Part shown: positions 1-8,319 of the stretch, in pieces | How the letters are laid out: each line of letters opens with the position of its first letter | Numbering within the stretch: the first letter of the stretch is position 1 | Assembly (NCBI GenBank): GCA_002398875.1 | Contig: DHCC01000026.1 | Location: 15,380 to 79,379 of the forward strand | From: Bacteroidales bacterium UBA4912 | Lineage (GTDB): Bacteria; Bacteroidota; Bacteroidia; Bacteroidales; Dysgonomonadaceae | Length of the DNA: 64,000 bases | Direction: 5' to 3' | Notes under the pieces: generated by a model | Told to the model about the DNA's origin: nothing | The model's input: only the letters and a program-made list of their open reading frames with translations | Databases searched by the model: none | Translations under genes and position numbers: made by a program

Positions 1-502
1 CTGACCCTGTTGTTCCGTACCCAAGCTTCCAAGGTATCCATATCTCCCATTTGTCACCAACTACCATACGCTGGAGTGCAGTAGAAAAACCATCCACAAC
101 ACCGCTTACATTAAAAGTCCTTGGGATATCTTCTGTTGAGAAAGTATCATAATTTTTAGATGTAGAATCAAAGTAGAGCTTATTTTTAATAACGTTACCT
201 TTATCATCTTTGTATGTGTCGGGATTTTCCCAAATTTGTTTGTACCACCCTGTATATCTGACCTTTACTCTATCTGTAAAATAAGGATAATTGGTTCCAC
301 TTCCTGACTCAATAACCTTATACATTATATACCCGTTTCCGGAATAGGAGTCTAGCTTATTGTAATCTGAACTGGAGGCAATTTTGGCGAATTGAGCTTC
401 GTTGTCCAGTTTCCAGCGGTCGTCAAATGTTTCTTCTTTATCACATGATGAAAACAGTATGAATGCGAACAAGCTCAGAAAAATTGATAGTTTTAGCTTC
501 AT
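1..502 (-). CDS. FKBP-type peptidyl-prolyl isomerase lipoprotein (C-terminal end outside window)
   Basis: The frame starts at the ATG whose complement ends at 502 and runs off the left edge, so only about 167 residues are visible. The N-terminus is a lipoprotein signal peptide (MKLKLSIFLS...) with the lipobox FSSC at Cys20, so the product should be lipid-anchored in the envelope. Downstream are FKBP hallmarks: VKVRYTGW, an FDST turn, then GVVDGF and a stretch ending in WEIWIPWKLGYG. FKBPs catalyse cis-trans isomerisation of Xaa-Pro bonds, here probably on secreted proteins. It lies 18 bp downstream of glyS on the same strand and is probably cotranscribed with it. The family is clear; the substrate is unknown. 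Confidence 0.88.
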   Translation of the reverse strand, partial: MKLKLSIFLSLFAFILFSSCDKEETFDDRWKLDNEAQFAKIASSSDYNKLDSYSGNGYIMYKVIESGSGTNYPYFTDRVKVRYTGWYKQIWENPDTYKDDKGNVIKNKLYFDSTSKNYDTFSTEDIPRTFNVSGVVDGFSTALQRMVVGDKWEIWIPWKLGYGTTGS

Positions 503-520
503 TGTTGTGGTTTTAGTGCT

Positions 521-2068
521 TTAAATAGAAAGTTTTTTCAACAGATTCTTCATATCGGTCTTTTCAGCAATTAAGCGCTGAAGTGAATCGATAGCAACTC
601 TTTCCTGTTCCATTGAGTCGCGGTAACGCACAGTAACAGTGTTATCTTCAAGTGTCTGATGGTCGATTGTAGCACAGAATGGCGTACCAATGGCATCATG
701 ACGACGATAACGTTTACCGATACTGTCTTTCTCATCGTATTGACAAGTAAAGCTAAACTTCAGATCATCCATAATTTTTCGGGCTTTTTCGGGCAGTCCA
801 TCTTTTCTAACTAACGGTAGTATAGCTAGTTTCACGGGTGCCAGTTCAGCCGGAAGTCTTAGTAGTACACGAGTTTCACCATTTTCGAGTGTCTCTTCGC
901 AATATGAACCGACCAGAATTGACAGGAACATACGGTCAACACCAATAGAAGTCTCCACTACGTAAGGAGTGTATGATTTGTTCAGTTCCGGATCAAAGTA
1001 CTGCATTTTTTTGCCAGAGAATTTCTCATGCTGACTAAGATCGAAATCAGTACGTGAGTGAATTCCCTCTACCTCTTTGAAACCAAAAGGCATTTCGAAT
1101 TCAATGTCTGTAGCCGCATTAGCATAGTGTGCCAGCTTATCGTGATCATGAAAGCGATATTTATCAGCCCCGAATCCAAGTGCCTGATGCCACTCCATTC
1201 TTAGTTTTTTCCAGTGTTCAAACCACTCTAATTCCTCTCCGGGAACAACGAAGAACTGCATCTCCATCTGTTCAAATTCACGCATACGGAAAATAAACTG
1301 ACGTGCTACAATCTCGTTACGGAATGCTTTACCAATCTGGGCTATACCAAAAGGTACCTTCATGCGTCCTGTTTTTTGAACATTCAGGAAATTAACAAAA
1401 ATACCCTGAGCAGATTCGGGACGAAGATAAACTTTCATTGCTCCATCAGATGTTGCTCCCATTTCAGTAGAAAACATCAGGTTGAACTGTCTGACTTCTG
1501 TCCAGTTTCTTGTGCCACTTACGGGGCATGCTATTTCACAGTCTATAATTACCTGACGCAGCTCTTCAAGATTATTGTCATTCAGCGCTTTTGCAAATCG
1601 TGTGTGAATTTCGTCACGTTTTTGCTGATTTTCGAGTACACGAGGATTTGTTTCCCGATACATCTTTTCATCAAAAGAATCACCAAAACGTTTTGAAGCT
1701 TTCTGAACCTCTTTATCAATCTTATCATCCAGCTTTGCAAGATGATCTTCAATCAGCACATCCGCACGATAGCGTTTCTTGCTGTCCTTATTGTCTATAA
1801 GCGGATCATTAAAGGCATCCACATGTCCGGATGCTTTCCAAATAGTAGGGTGCATGAAAATTGCAGAATCAATTCCAACAACATTCTCATGCAGCAATAC
1901 CATGCTGTCCCACCAATATTTTTTTAGATTATTTTTTAGTTCAACACCATTCTGACCGTAGTCATATACAGCGCTTAAACCATCGTAAATTTCACTTGAG
2001 GGGAATACAAACCCATACTCTTTACAATGCGATATTATTTTTTTAAATACCTCTTCTTGTTGTGCCAT
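521..2068 (-). CDS. glyS: glycyl-tRNA synthetase (single-chain, homodimeric type)
   Basis: The 515-residue protein attaches glycine to tRNA-Gly in the cytoplasm. It is the archaeal/eukaryotic-like class II alpha2 form, not the alpha2beta2 GlyQ/GlyS form. Visible features are the N-terminal SSEIYDGLSAVYDYG block, the motif 2 region FRNEIVARQFIFRMREFEQ, the motif 3 stretch VVETSIGVDRMFL, and a C-terminal anticodon-binding domain beginning LAPVKLAILPLV. The length suits the bacterial single-chain form. It is followed 18 bp later on the same strand by the FKBP lipoprotein gene. I used the ATG at 2068; no better upstream start is visible. Confidence 0.96.
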   Translation of the reverse strand: MAQQEEVFKKIISHCKEYGFVFPSSEIYDGLSAVYDYGQNGVELKNNLKKYWWDSMVLLHENVVGIDSAIFMHPTIWKASGHVDAFNDPLIDNKDSKKRYRADVLIEDHLAKLDDKIDKEVQKASKRFGDSFDEKMYRETNPRVLENQQKRDEIHTRFAKALNDNNLEELRQVIIDCEIACPVSGTRNWTEVRQFNLMFSTEMGATSDGAMKVYLRPESAQGIFVNFLNVQKTGRMKVPFGIAQIGKAFRNEIVARQFIFRMREFEQMEMQFFVVPGEELEWFEHWKKLRMEWHQALGFGADKYRFHDHDKLAHYANAATDIEFEMPFGFKEVEGIHSRTDFDLSQHEKFSGKKMQYFDPELNKSYTPYVVETSIGVDRMFLSILVGSYCEETLENGETRVLLRLPAELAPVKLAILPLVRKDGLPEKARKIMDDLKFSFTCQYDEKDSIGKRYRRHDAIGTPFCATIDHQTLEDNTVTVRYRDSMEQERVAIDSLQRLIAEKTDMKNLLKKLSI

Positions 2069-2187
2069 GTGTAATAATTATCTGTTTCAACTTACAAAGT
2101 AAAGGGTTTTTTTGATAATTTGACAATCATTCCTCTTAAAGATAAATAATTGACTTCCTTTCAGGTGATGTCTTAGAGGAAATATTG

Positions 2188-2195
2188 TATTTTTG
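2188..2195 (+). promoter_or_regulatory. candidate Bacteroidota -7 element upstream of the flippase gene
   Basis: TATTTTTG fits the Bacteroidota -7 consensus TAnnTTTG and lies about 50 bp before the ATG at 2245. No convincing -33 TTTG is seen at the usual spacing. Confidence 0.35.
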
Positions 2196-2244
2196 CATGC
2201 ATATATGACTATCAATCTTCAAATCTCAGAATAATTTGTTATTT

Positions 2245-3771
2245 ATGGCAGGTGGAATGAAAAATTTGGCTAAAGAAACCATCTTCTATGGTGTTGGCAG
2301 TGTTCTGCCTAAACTTCTCAGCTGGCTCCTGTCACTTTACTGGGCATTTGCATTGCCAAGAATTTCCGATATAGGTGTACTGACCAACTTTTATGCCTGG
2401 GTGGCATTGCTTCAGGTGATTCTTACTTATGGAATGGAGACAGGCTTCTTTAGGTTTGCCAATAAAGAGAAAGATCCGGATAAGGTTTTTTCAACTACGT
2501 TTATTAGTATATTATCTACCACTCTGATTTTCTTTCTTTTATCGCTGGTTTTCCTTAAGCCGATAGCTATTGCTTTAGGTGGAACAGCAATGAGGCCGCA
2601 TTGGCTGCTTTTATTGATAATCATTCTTTGCGTTGATGTTATTGGAACTATCCCTTTTGCCAAACTAAGATTTAAGAACAGACCCATTCGTTTTGCGTCT
2701 ATAAAGATTATAAATGTTGTTCTGACAATACTTTTCAATTTATTCTTTTTTCTTGCCTGCCCGTGGTTGCAGACTAAATTTCCTGGTACTTTTTCGTGGT
2801 TCGATATAAATAATGGGGTAGATTACATACTTATTTCAAATCTTACGGCTTCTATATTACAGTTTTTGATGGTGTCACCGGAATTGAGGATTAAGTTCAG
2901 TTTTGATAAACAGCTTTTACGTCAGATGCTAAAGTATTCTTTACCCATACTGATATTAGGAATTGCAGGGATATTGAATCAGACGGTTGATAAGATAGTT
3001 TTTCCCTGGTTGTATCCTGACAAAGCAAACGCTTTTACGGAGTTGGGGATATATGGTCAGAACTTCAAGATTGCTGTAATAATGGTAATGTTTACACAAG
3101 CGTTTAGATATGCTTTTGAACCGTTTATCTTTGCAAGAAGTAAGGGCAACCCCGATGAACGGCAGTCGTTTAGCGACGCAACAAAATACTTTATAATATT
3201 CGGTCTGCTTATCTTCTTGACGACAACAGGATTTATCGATATTATTAAATTTCTTCTTCCTAAGGAGTATCATGTGGGATTGAAAGTGGTACCTATAGTA
3301 CTTTTGGGAGAATTGTTTTTTGGAGTTTATTTCAATCTCTCTTTGTGGTATAAGCTAACAGACCAGACAAAATGGGGTGCATATATTTCTATATTTGGTT
3401 TTGTTATAACAATTGCAATTAATGTACTCTTAATCCCAAAATACAGCTATTTGGCATGTGCCTGGGCATCTTTTTTTGCAAATCTAATAATGATGGTAAT
3501 TTCTTATGTTATGGGACAGAAAAACTATCCGATCCCATATAATTTAAAATCAGCCGGTTATTTTTTTATACTCTCAATAATACTGTTTGTCGGAATTACA
3601 CTCTCATACAAATTTATTGATAACATGTGGATTAGATTATTGATAAGTGCTGTTTCAATATTTATCTATTTGCTTGTAGTAATAAAAAAAGAGTTGCCAT
3701 TAAGCAGCTGGCCTGTCATCGGTAAATATTTTAATAAGAAAGAAACTACAGGTGTTAAATCAGCACATTGA
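2245..3771 (+). CDS. polysaccharide/oligosaccharide flippase (MOP superfamily, Wzx-like)
   Basis: An integral membrane protein of about 508 residues with roughly 12-14 hydrophobic segments, opening MAGGMKNLAKETIFYGVGS, which is typical of Bacteroidota polysaccharide biosynthesis flippases. Members move lipid-linked oligosaccharides or O-antigen units across the inner membrane. The frame is open further upstream to a TTG at 2236; I prefer the ATG at 2245, and the ATG at 2257 (MKNLAKE) is also possible. No glycosyltransferases are adjacent, so the glycan carried cannot be inferred. A peptidoglycan-precursor flippase role is possible but less likely. Confidence 0.85.
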   Translation: MAGGMKNLAKETIFYGVGSVLPKLLSWLLSLYWAFALPRISDIGVLTNFYAWVALLQVILTYGMETGFFRFANKEKDPDKVFSTTFISILSTTLIFFLLSLVFLKPIAIALGGTAMRPHWLLLLIIILCVDVIGTIPFAKLRFKNRPIRFASIKIINVVLTILFNLFFFLACPWLQTKFPGTFSWFDINNGVDYILISNLTASILQFLMVSPELRIKFSFDKQLLRQMLKYSLPILILGIAGILNQTVDKIVFPWLYPDKANAFTELGIYGQNFKIAVIMVMFTQAFRYAFEPFIFARSKGNPDERQSFSDATKYFIIFGLLIFLTTTGFIDIIKFLLPKEYHVGLKVVPIVLLGELFFGVYFNLSLWYKLTDQTKWGAYISIFGFVITIAINVLLIPKYSYLACAWASFFANLIMMVISYVMGQKNYPIPYNLKSAGYFFILSIILFVGITLSYKFIDNMWIRLLISAVSIFIYLLVVIKKELPLSSWPVIGKYFNKKETTGVKSAH

Positions 3772-3846
3772 CAGGGTGTTATGTGTTATGATTTTAACTA
3801 AAAACATATAAATTAAGAATATAAAATAAAGAATTATCTATTTATT

Positions 3847-5973
3847 ATGAGAAAATTTTTTTTATCGACAGTGATATTTTGTTTGACTTTTGTTGCTAAT
3901 GCCGAAGAAGGGATGTGGCTTCTCAAGGAGTTAAACAGTCAGAGTGTTGCGCGAATGCAGGAGATGGGATTTACTTTACCCATTGATCAACTCTATAATG
4001 AGACAAATCCATCGTTAAAGGATGCAGTTGTTATTTTTGGTGGTGGGTGTACTGGTGTTGCAGTCTCTGAACAAGGGCTGATATTTACAAACCATCATTG
4101 CGGCTTTGGTGCAATTCAGCGACTGAGTGCTGTTGAACATGACTATCTTAAGAATGGTTTCGTGGCAAATAATCAGGCAGATGAGCTTTACGCTGACAGG
4201 TTAACAGTTTCCTTTTTGAGATCTATGGAAGAGGTGACAGACAAAATTGTGCCTTATCTGCCTTCAGTTTTAAGTGAGGTTCAGAGACAACTGGCAATTG
4301 ATTCTCTTTCTAATGAGTTGACTAAAGTGTATGAAAACGATCCGTTTACTAACGCTCGTGTTGTGCCATTTTATTCAGGAAACAGATTTTATCTGGCTCT
4401 TTATGATGTTTTCCGTGATGTCCGTTTTGTAGCTGCACCTCCACAGTCAGTAGGAAAGTTTGGCGGTGACACTGACAACTGGATGTGGCCACGTCATACA
4501 GGTGACTTTTCAGTTTTCAGGGTTTATGCAGATGAGAATAATAAACCGGCAAACTATAGTGAGACAAACCGACCATATAAACCGAAATATGTGGTTCCGG
4601 TATCTTTGACAGGTGTTAAGGAGGGTGATTATTCGATGACAGTTGGCTATCCCGGCAGCACTCAGCGCTATATGTCTTCATGGGGAATAAGACAAAGAGT
4701 GGAATCGGAAAATAAACCACGAGTTGAAGTAAGAGGTGTAAAGCAGGATATTTGGTGGGATGCTATGACTCAAAATGACACCATCAGAATTAAGTATGCA
4801 AATAAATATGCAGGCAGTTCTAATTATTGGAAAAATTCGATGGGTATGAATGAAGCTATAGCCAATCTTGGCGTGATAGACAGGAAAGAAGTGATCGAAA
4901 AAAGACTGCAGGAGTGGATTAATAGTAAACCTGCCAATAAAGCGAAATATGGCAATACTCTGAATACTCTGAAAGAGGCATATACAGGTTCGGGAGAGAT
5001 GGCCAAATATACAACATATTTTCTTGAAACTTTCAATAACGGTGTTGAGCTTATCAGATTTGCTAATACAATTTTACAATTTGATACAGAAGGTACTGAA
5101 CAAGATAAACAAGATTTTATAAATGACAGATTAATTGAGTCGTATAAAAATTACGAACCGGAACTGGATAAAAAGGTGTTGCCTGCACTGATGAAACTTT
5201 ATGCCGAAAGAGTGCCTGAAGAATATCATCCTGATATATACCAAAAGATTGATACTCTTTTTGGCGGAGATTATGAAAGATATTCTGATTGGCTGTTTGA
5301 AAACACTCAATTTACCTCTCTCGATGAATTACTTGTTTTGCTGCAGACGGCAGATACTAAGATTCTTACCCAAGATCCTGCTATGGAGCTTGCGCTCTCT
5401 ACAGCCGATATGGGTTATGAATTGTCAGGTAAGATGATGTCGGCTTATGAAATGATGCTTCAAGGAGAACGTGAGTTTATGGCAGCTTTAATTGAAATGG
5501 ATTCGGATAAGGCGTTCTATCCTGATGCTAATTTCACACAGCGTTTGAGCTACGGAACTGTAAAAGGTTATCAGCCACGTGATGCGGTATGGTATGATTA
5601 TTACTCAACAACCAGGGGTGTAATGGAAAAACAAAAGCCGGGAGATCCCGAGTTTAACGTTCAGGATTATATTCTTGACGATATTCGTTCAGGTGATTTC
5701 GGCAGATATGCTGATGAAAATGGTGAGATGAGAGTTAACTTCCTGTCAACAAATGATATTACAGGAGGGAATTCGGGAAGTCCGGTTATTAACGGAAACG
5801 GTGAACTTATCGGCCTTGCTTTTGACGGAAACTGGGAATCACTTAGCGGAGATATATTATTCGAGCCTGAGATGCAGCGTATGATTAGTGTAGATATTTT
5901 ATATGTTTTATATATGCTGGATAAGGTTATGGATGCGCCTCATATTGTAAAAGAGTTGAATCTGGTAAATTAG
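3847..5973 (+). CDS. S46 family dipeptidyl-peptidase, DPP7-like
   Basis: A 708-residue serine peptidase that removes dipeptides from peptide N-termini in the periplasm. The signal peptide (MRKFFLSTVIFCLTFVANA) is followed by a chymotrypsin-like fold: catalytic His84 in TNHHCGFG, the GGDTDNWMWPRHTGDF block that holds the Asp region, and Ser643 in GGNSGSPV. In this family the residue 18 positions after the catalytic Ser sets P1 preference: Arg in the acidic-specific DPP11, Gly in the broad or hydrophobic DPP7. Here it is Gly661 (within FDGNWE), so a DPP7-type preference is inferred. The length is normal for S46. Such enzymes feed di- and tripeptides to proteolytic Bacteroidales. Confidence 0.94.
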   Translation: MRKFFLSTVIFCLTFVANAEEGMWLLKELNSQSVARMQEMGFTLPIDQLYNETNPSLKDAVVIFGGGCTGVAVSEQGLIFTNHHCGFGAIQRLSAVEHDYLKNGFVANNQADELYADRLTVSFLRSMEEVTDKIVPYLPSVLSEVQRQLAIDSLSNELTKVYENDPFTNARVVPFYSGNRFYLALYDVFRDVRFVAAPPQSVGKFGGDTDNWMWPRHTGDFSVFRVYADENNKPANYSETNRPYKPKYVVPVSLTGVKEGDYSMTVGYPGSTQRYMSSWGIRQRVESENKPRVEVRGVKQDIWWDAMTQNDTIRIKYANKYAGSSNYWKNSMGMNEAIANLGVIDRKEVIEKRLQEWINSKPANKAKYGNTLNTLKEAYTGSGEMAKYTTYFLETFNNGVELIRFANTILQFDTEGTEQDKQDFINDRLIESYKNYEPELDKKVLPALMKLYAERVPEEYHPDIYQKIDTLFGGDYERYSDWLFENTQFTSLDELLVLLQTADTKILTQDPAMELALSTADMGYELSGKMMSAYEMMLQGEREFMAALIEMDSDKAFYPDANFTQRLSYGTVKGYQPRDAVWYDYYSTTRGVMEKQKPGDPEFNVQDYILDDIRSGDFGRYADENGEMRVNFLSTNDITGGNSGSPVINGNGELIGLAFDGNWESLSGDILFEPEMQRMISVDILYVLYMLDKVMDAPHIVKELNLVN

Positions 5974-6006
5974 TATTTGGCTACTTTAATTTATTAGCAA
6001 AAAATA

Positions 6007-6047
6007 ACCCCTCAAAAGCACTTACTCTGCTGTTGAGGGGTTTTTTA
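6007..6047. terminator. bidirectional intrinsic terminator
   Basis: Inverted repeat AACCCCTCAA / TTGAGGGGTT with a 17-nt loop, followed by a T run on the + strand and a T-rich stretch on the - strand. It lies between the convergent S46 peptidase and methylglyoxal synthase genes and can serve both. Confidence 0.85.
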
Positions 6048-6075
6048 ATTTACTATGATTTTATAATATCAGTGA

Positions 6076-6534
6076 CTAAAAAAGATAATCTTCTCTGTTG
6101 AACTTCTCGTATCTTGGAGGTGATGGAACATAATCATTATCATCCCACAGAGAGCTTGTAATCATAAGGTCGGCACTAAATCTGTTACAGGCAATAGGTA
6201 CATTGTGGACTCTGCACTGACGAAGCAGCATCATAATATCAGCTTCATGAGGTTGTGCATTTAGATCATCTATTAGAAATACAGCAAGATCAATCTCTTT
6301 GCGCACTACCATAGCTGCTATTTCAGCATCACCTCCCATAGGGCCGGAGTTCATAATTGTAAATTCAGGATTAACACCCTCATTGTTTAATGCATCCCGT
6401 ACAAGTGTGCCTGTTGTTCCGGTACAAACAAGGTGGTGATGAGACAGGAAGTCGGAGTTGAAAACAACCCAGTCAACCATATCTGCTTTTCTATGATCGT
6501 GTGCTACAAGTGCAATTGTTAGTTTTCTTTTCAT
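6076..6534 (-). CDS. mgsA: methylglyoxal synthase
   Basis: The 152-residue enzyme converts dihydroxyacetone phosphate to methylglyoxal and phosphate, a bypass that frees phosphate when sugar phosphates pile up. It aligns by eye with the E. coli enzyme throughout: ALVAHDHRK near the N-terminus, TGTTG at 39-43, GPMGGD with catalytic Asp69 (E. coli Asp71), and NAQPHEAD with His96 and Asp99 (E. coli His98 and Asp101). Its start overlaps the end of the upstream phosphosugar mutase gene by 4 bp (ATGA), indicating translational coupling. All key residues are present. Confidence 0.95.
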   Translation of the reverse strand: MKRKLTIALVAHDHRKADMVDWVVFNSDFLSHHHLVCTGTTGTLVRDALNNEGVNPEFTIMNSGPMGGDAEIAAMVVRKEIDLAVFLIDDLNAQPHEADIMMLLRQCRVHNVPIACNRFSADLMITSSLWDDNDYVPSPPRYEKFNREDYLF

Positions 6535-8279
6535 ATACCTAATTCCTCTCTTATCCTGTTTATTTTTTCATAAGCTTTTATTTCAGCTTCAGCAAGTTCT
6601 TCCCTGGACTTAGCTAGTTCCTTAACCTCAATATAGAATTTAATTTTTGGCTCAGTGCCGGAAGGTCGTATTGACATCTTTGTGTCGTCTTCTGTGAAAT
6701 ACTGAATTACATTTGATGTAGTGGGCATTTCGAGAGCATTTTGTTCATTACGAATATAATCAAATGCTTCCAGTTTCCCAAAATCTTTAATCAGTGTAAC
6801 AGGAGAACCGCCCAGAGAAGTAAGTGGATTAGATCTGTAATTTCTCATCATAGCTTCAATCTCTTCGGCTCCCTCTTTACCTTTTCGGACAAGTGATATA
6901 CCTACTTCTTTTGAATATCCGTACTCGAGATAAATATCTTGTAACAGTTCATACAGAGTTTTTCCATTATCTCTTGCCCATGCTGCTATCTCTGCAAATA
7001 ATGTACAAGCAGAAACAGCATCCTTATCACGAACATAATCGCCGGCAAGAAATCCATAACTCTCTTCTCCACCACCGATATATTTTTTTATTCCTTCATT
7101 CTTCCGAATAATTTCGGCAATCCATTTGAAACCTGTATAACTGTCATATATTTCAATACCTTTGCTCTTAGCAATTTTTTTGGCTACTTCAGTAGAAACA
7201 ATTGTTTTAACAACAAAATCTTTACCTGTTAGAAGTCCCAGTTCTTCGCGTCTGGTCATAAGATAATATAGACATAGCAGTAAAGTTTGGTTACCGTTTA
7301 CAAGAATAAATTCGCCTTTGTCATCCCTAATAGCAGTACCTATACGATCACCGTCAGGGTCGGTAGCCATTACAAGATCGGCGTCAGTTTCAATTGCTTT
7401 TTTAATTGCAAGATCGAGGGCAGCTGGCTCTTCCGGGTTAGGTGAAACAACTGTAGGGAAATCGCCGCTTATTACATCCTGCTCAGGAACATGGATAATA
7501 TTGGTAAAACCAACAGCTTTTAGTGCATCCGGTACAAGAGTACCCCCAGTGCCATGAATAGGTGTATAAACTATTTTAATGTCATTAAACCTCTTAATTG
7601 ATTCGGGTGAAAGTACAAGCTTTATAATTTCTTCAATGAATGCATTGTCCATATCTTTCCCGATTATCTCAATCAGATTTTTATCTCCTTTAAATTTTAC
7701 TTCACTATTTGATTTAATTCGGTTTACTTCAGCAATAATATTCCTGTCATGTGGTGCAAGTACTTGTGCACCATCATTCCAGTAAGCCTTATATCCATTA
7801 TACTCTTTTGGATTATGAGAGGCGGTAATCATGATACCACTCTGGCAACCCAGTTTTCGTATTGCATAAGAAATTAGAGGGGTGGGGCGAAGGTTTTCAA
7901 ATAGATAAACCTTAATTCCGTTAGCACTAAAAATATCTGCTGTCACCTCGGCAAATTTGCGGCTGTTATTGCGGCAGTCGTGACCAACAACAACTTTGAT
8001 TTGATCAAGATTTGCAAACTCTTTCTGTAGGTAATTTGTAAGTCCTTGAGTAGCTGATCCAACAGTGTATATGTTCATTCTGTTGCTTCCTGCTCCCATT
8101 ATACCACGCAAGCCACCTGTTCCAAATTCAAGATCTTTATAGAAAGCATCAATAAGAGGATTCTTGTCTTCATTGTCAAGTAACTGCTGCACCTCATTCT
8201 TAGTTACAACATCATATTCACCCTCTATCCACGAATTAGCTTTATCCGTGACTTGAGTTAATAATATTTCATCTTCCAT
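6531..8279 (-). CDS. phosphoglucomutase/phosphomannomutase (alpha-D-phosphohexomutase)
   Basis: A 582-residue enzyme that interconverts hexose 1-phosphates and 6-phosphates. All four family signatures are visible: the phosphoserine loop TASHNPKEYNGYK (Ser154), the Mg-binding loop DPDGDR (307-312), the sugar-binding loop GGGEESYG, and the phosphate-binding RPSGTEPK near the C-terminus. The length matches the long PgcA-like phospho-sugar mutases of Bacteroidota and Firmicutes. It is followed with a 4-bp overlap by mgsA and lies 40 bp downstream of the C69 dipeptidase gene. Glucose versus mannose preference cannot be decided from sequence alone. Confidence 0.94.
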   Translation of the reverse strand: MEDEILLTQVTDKANSWIEGEYDVVTKNEVQQLLDNEDKNPLIDAFYKDLEFGTGGLRGIMGAGSNRMNIYTVGSATQGLTNYLQKEFANLDQIKVVVGHDCRNNSRKFAEVTADIFSANGIKVYLFENLRPTPLISYAIRKLGCQSGIMITASHNPKEYNGYKAYWNDGAQVLAPHDRNIIAEVNRIKSNSEVKFKGDKNLIEIIGKDMDNAFIEEIIKLVLSPESIKRFNDIKIVYTPIHGTGGTLVPDALKAVGFTNIIHVPEQDVISGDFPTVVSPNPEEPAALDLAIKKAIETDADLVMATDPDGDRIGTAIRDDKGEFILVNGNQTLLLCLYYLMTRREELGLLTGKDFVVKTIVSTEVAKKIAKSKGIEIYDSYTGFKWIAEIIRKNEGIKKYIGGGEESYGFLAGDYVRDKDAVSACTLFAEIAAWARDNGKTLYELLQDIYLEYGYSKEVGISLVRKGKEGAEEIEAMMRNYRSNPLTSLGGSPVTLIKDFGKLEAFDYIRNEQNALEMPTTSNVIQYFTEDDTKMSIRPSGTEPKIKFYIEVKELAKSREELAEAEIKAYEKINRIREELGI

Positions 8280-8319
8280 AAATAAATTGTATTATGTTTT
8301 ATGTATTATGTATCATCTT

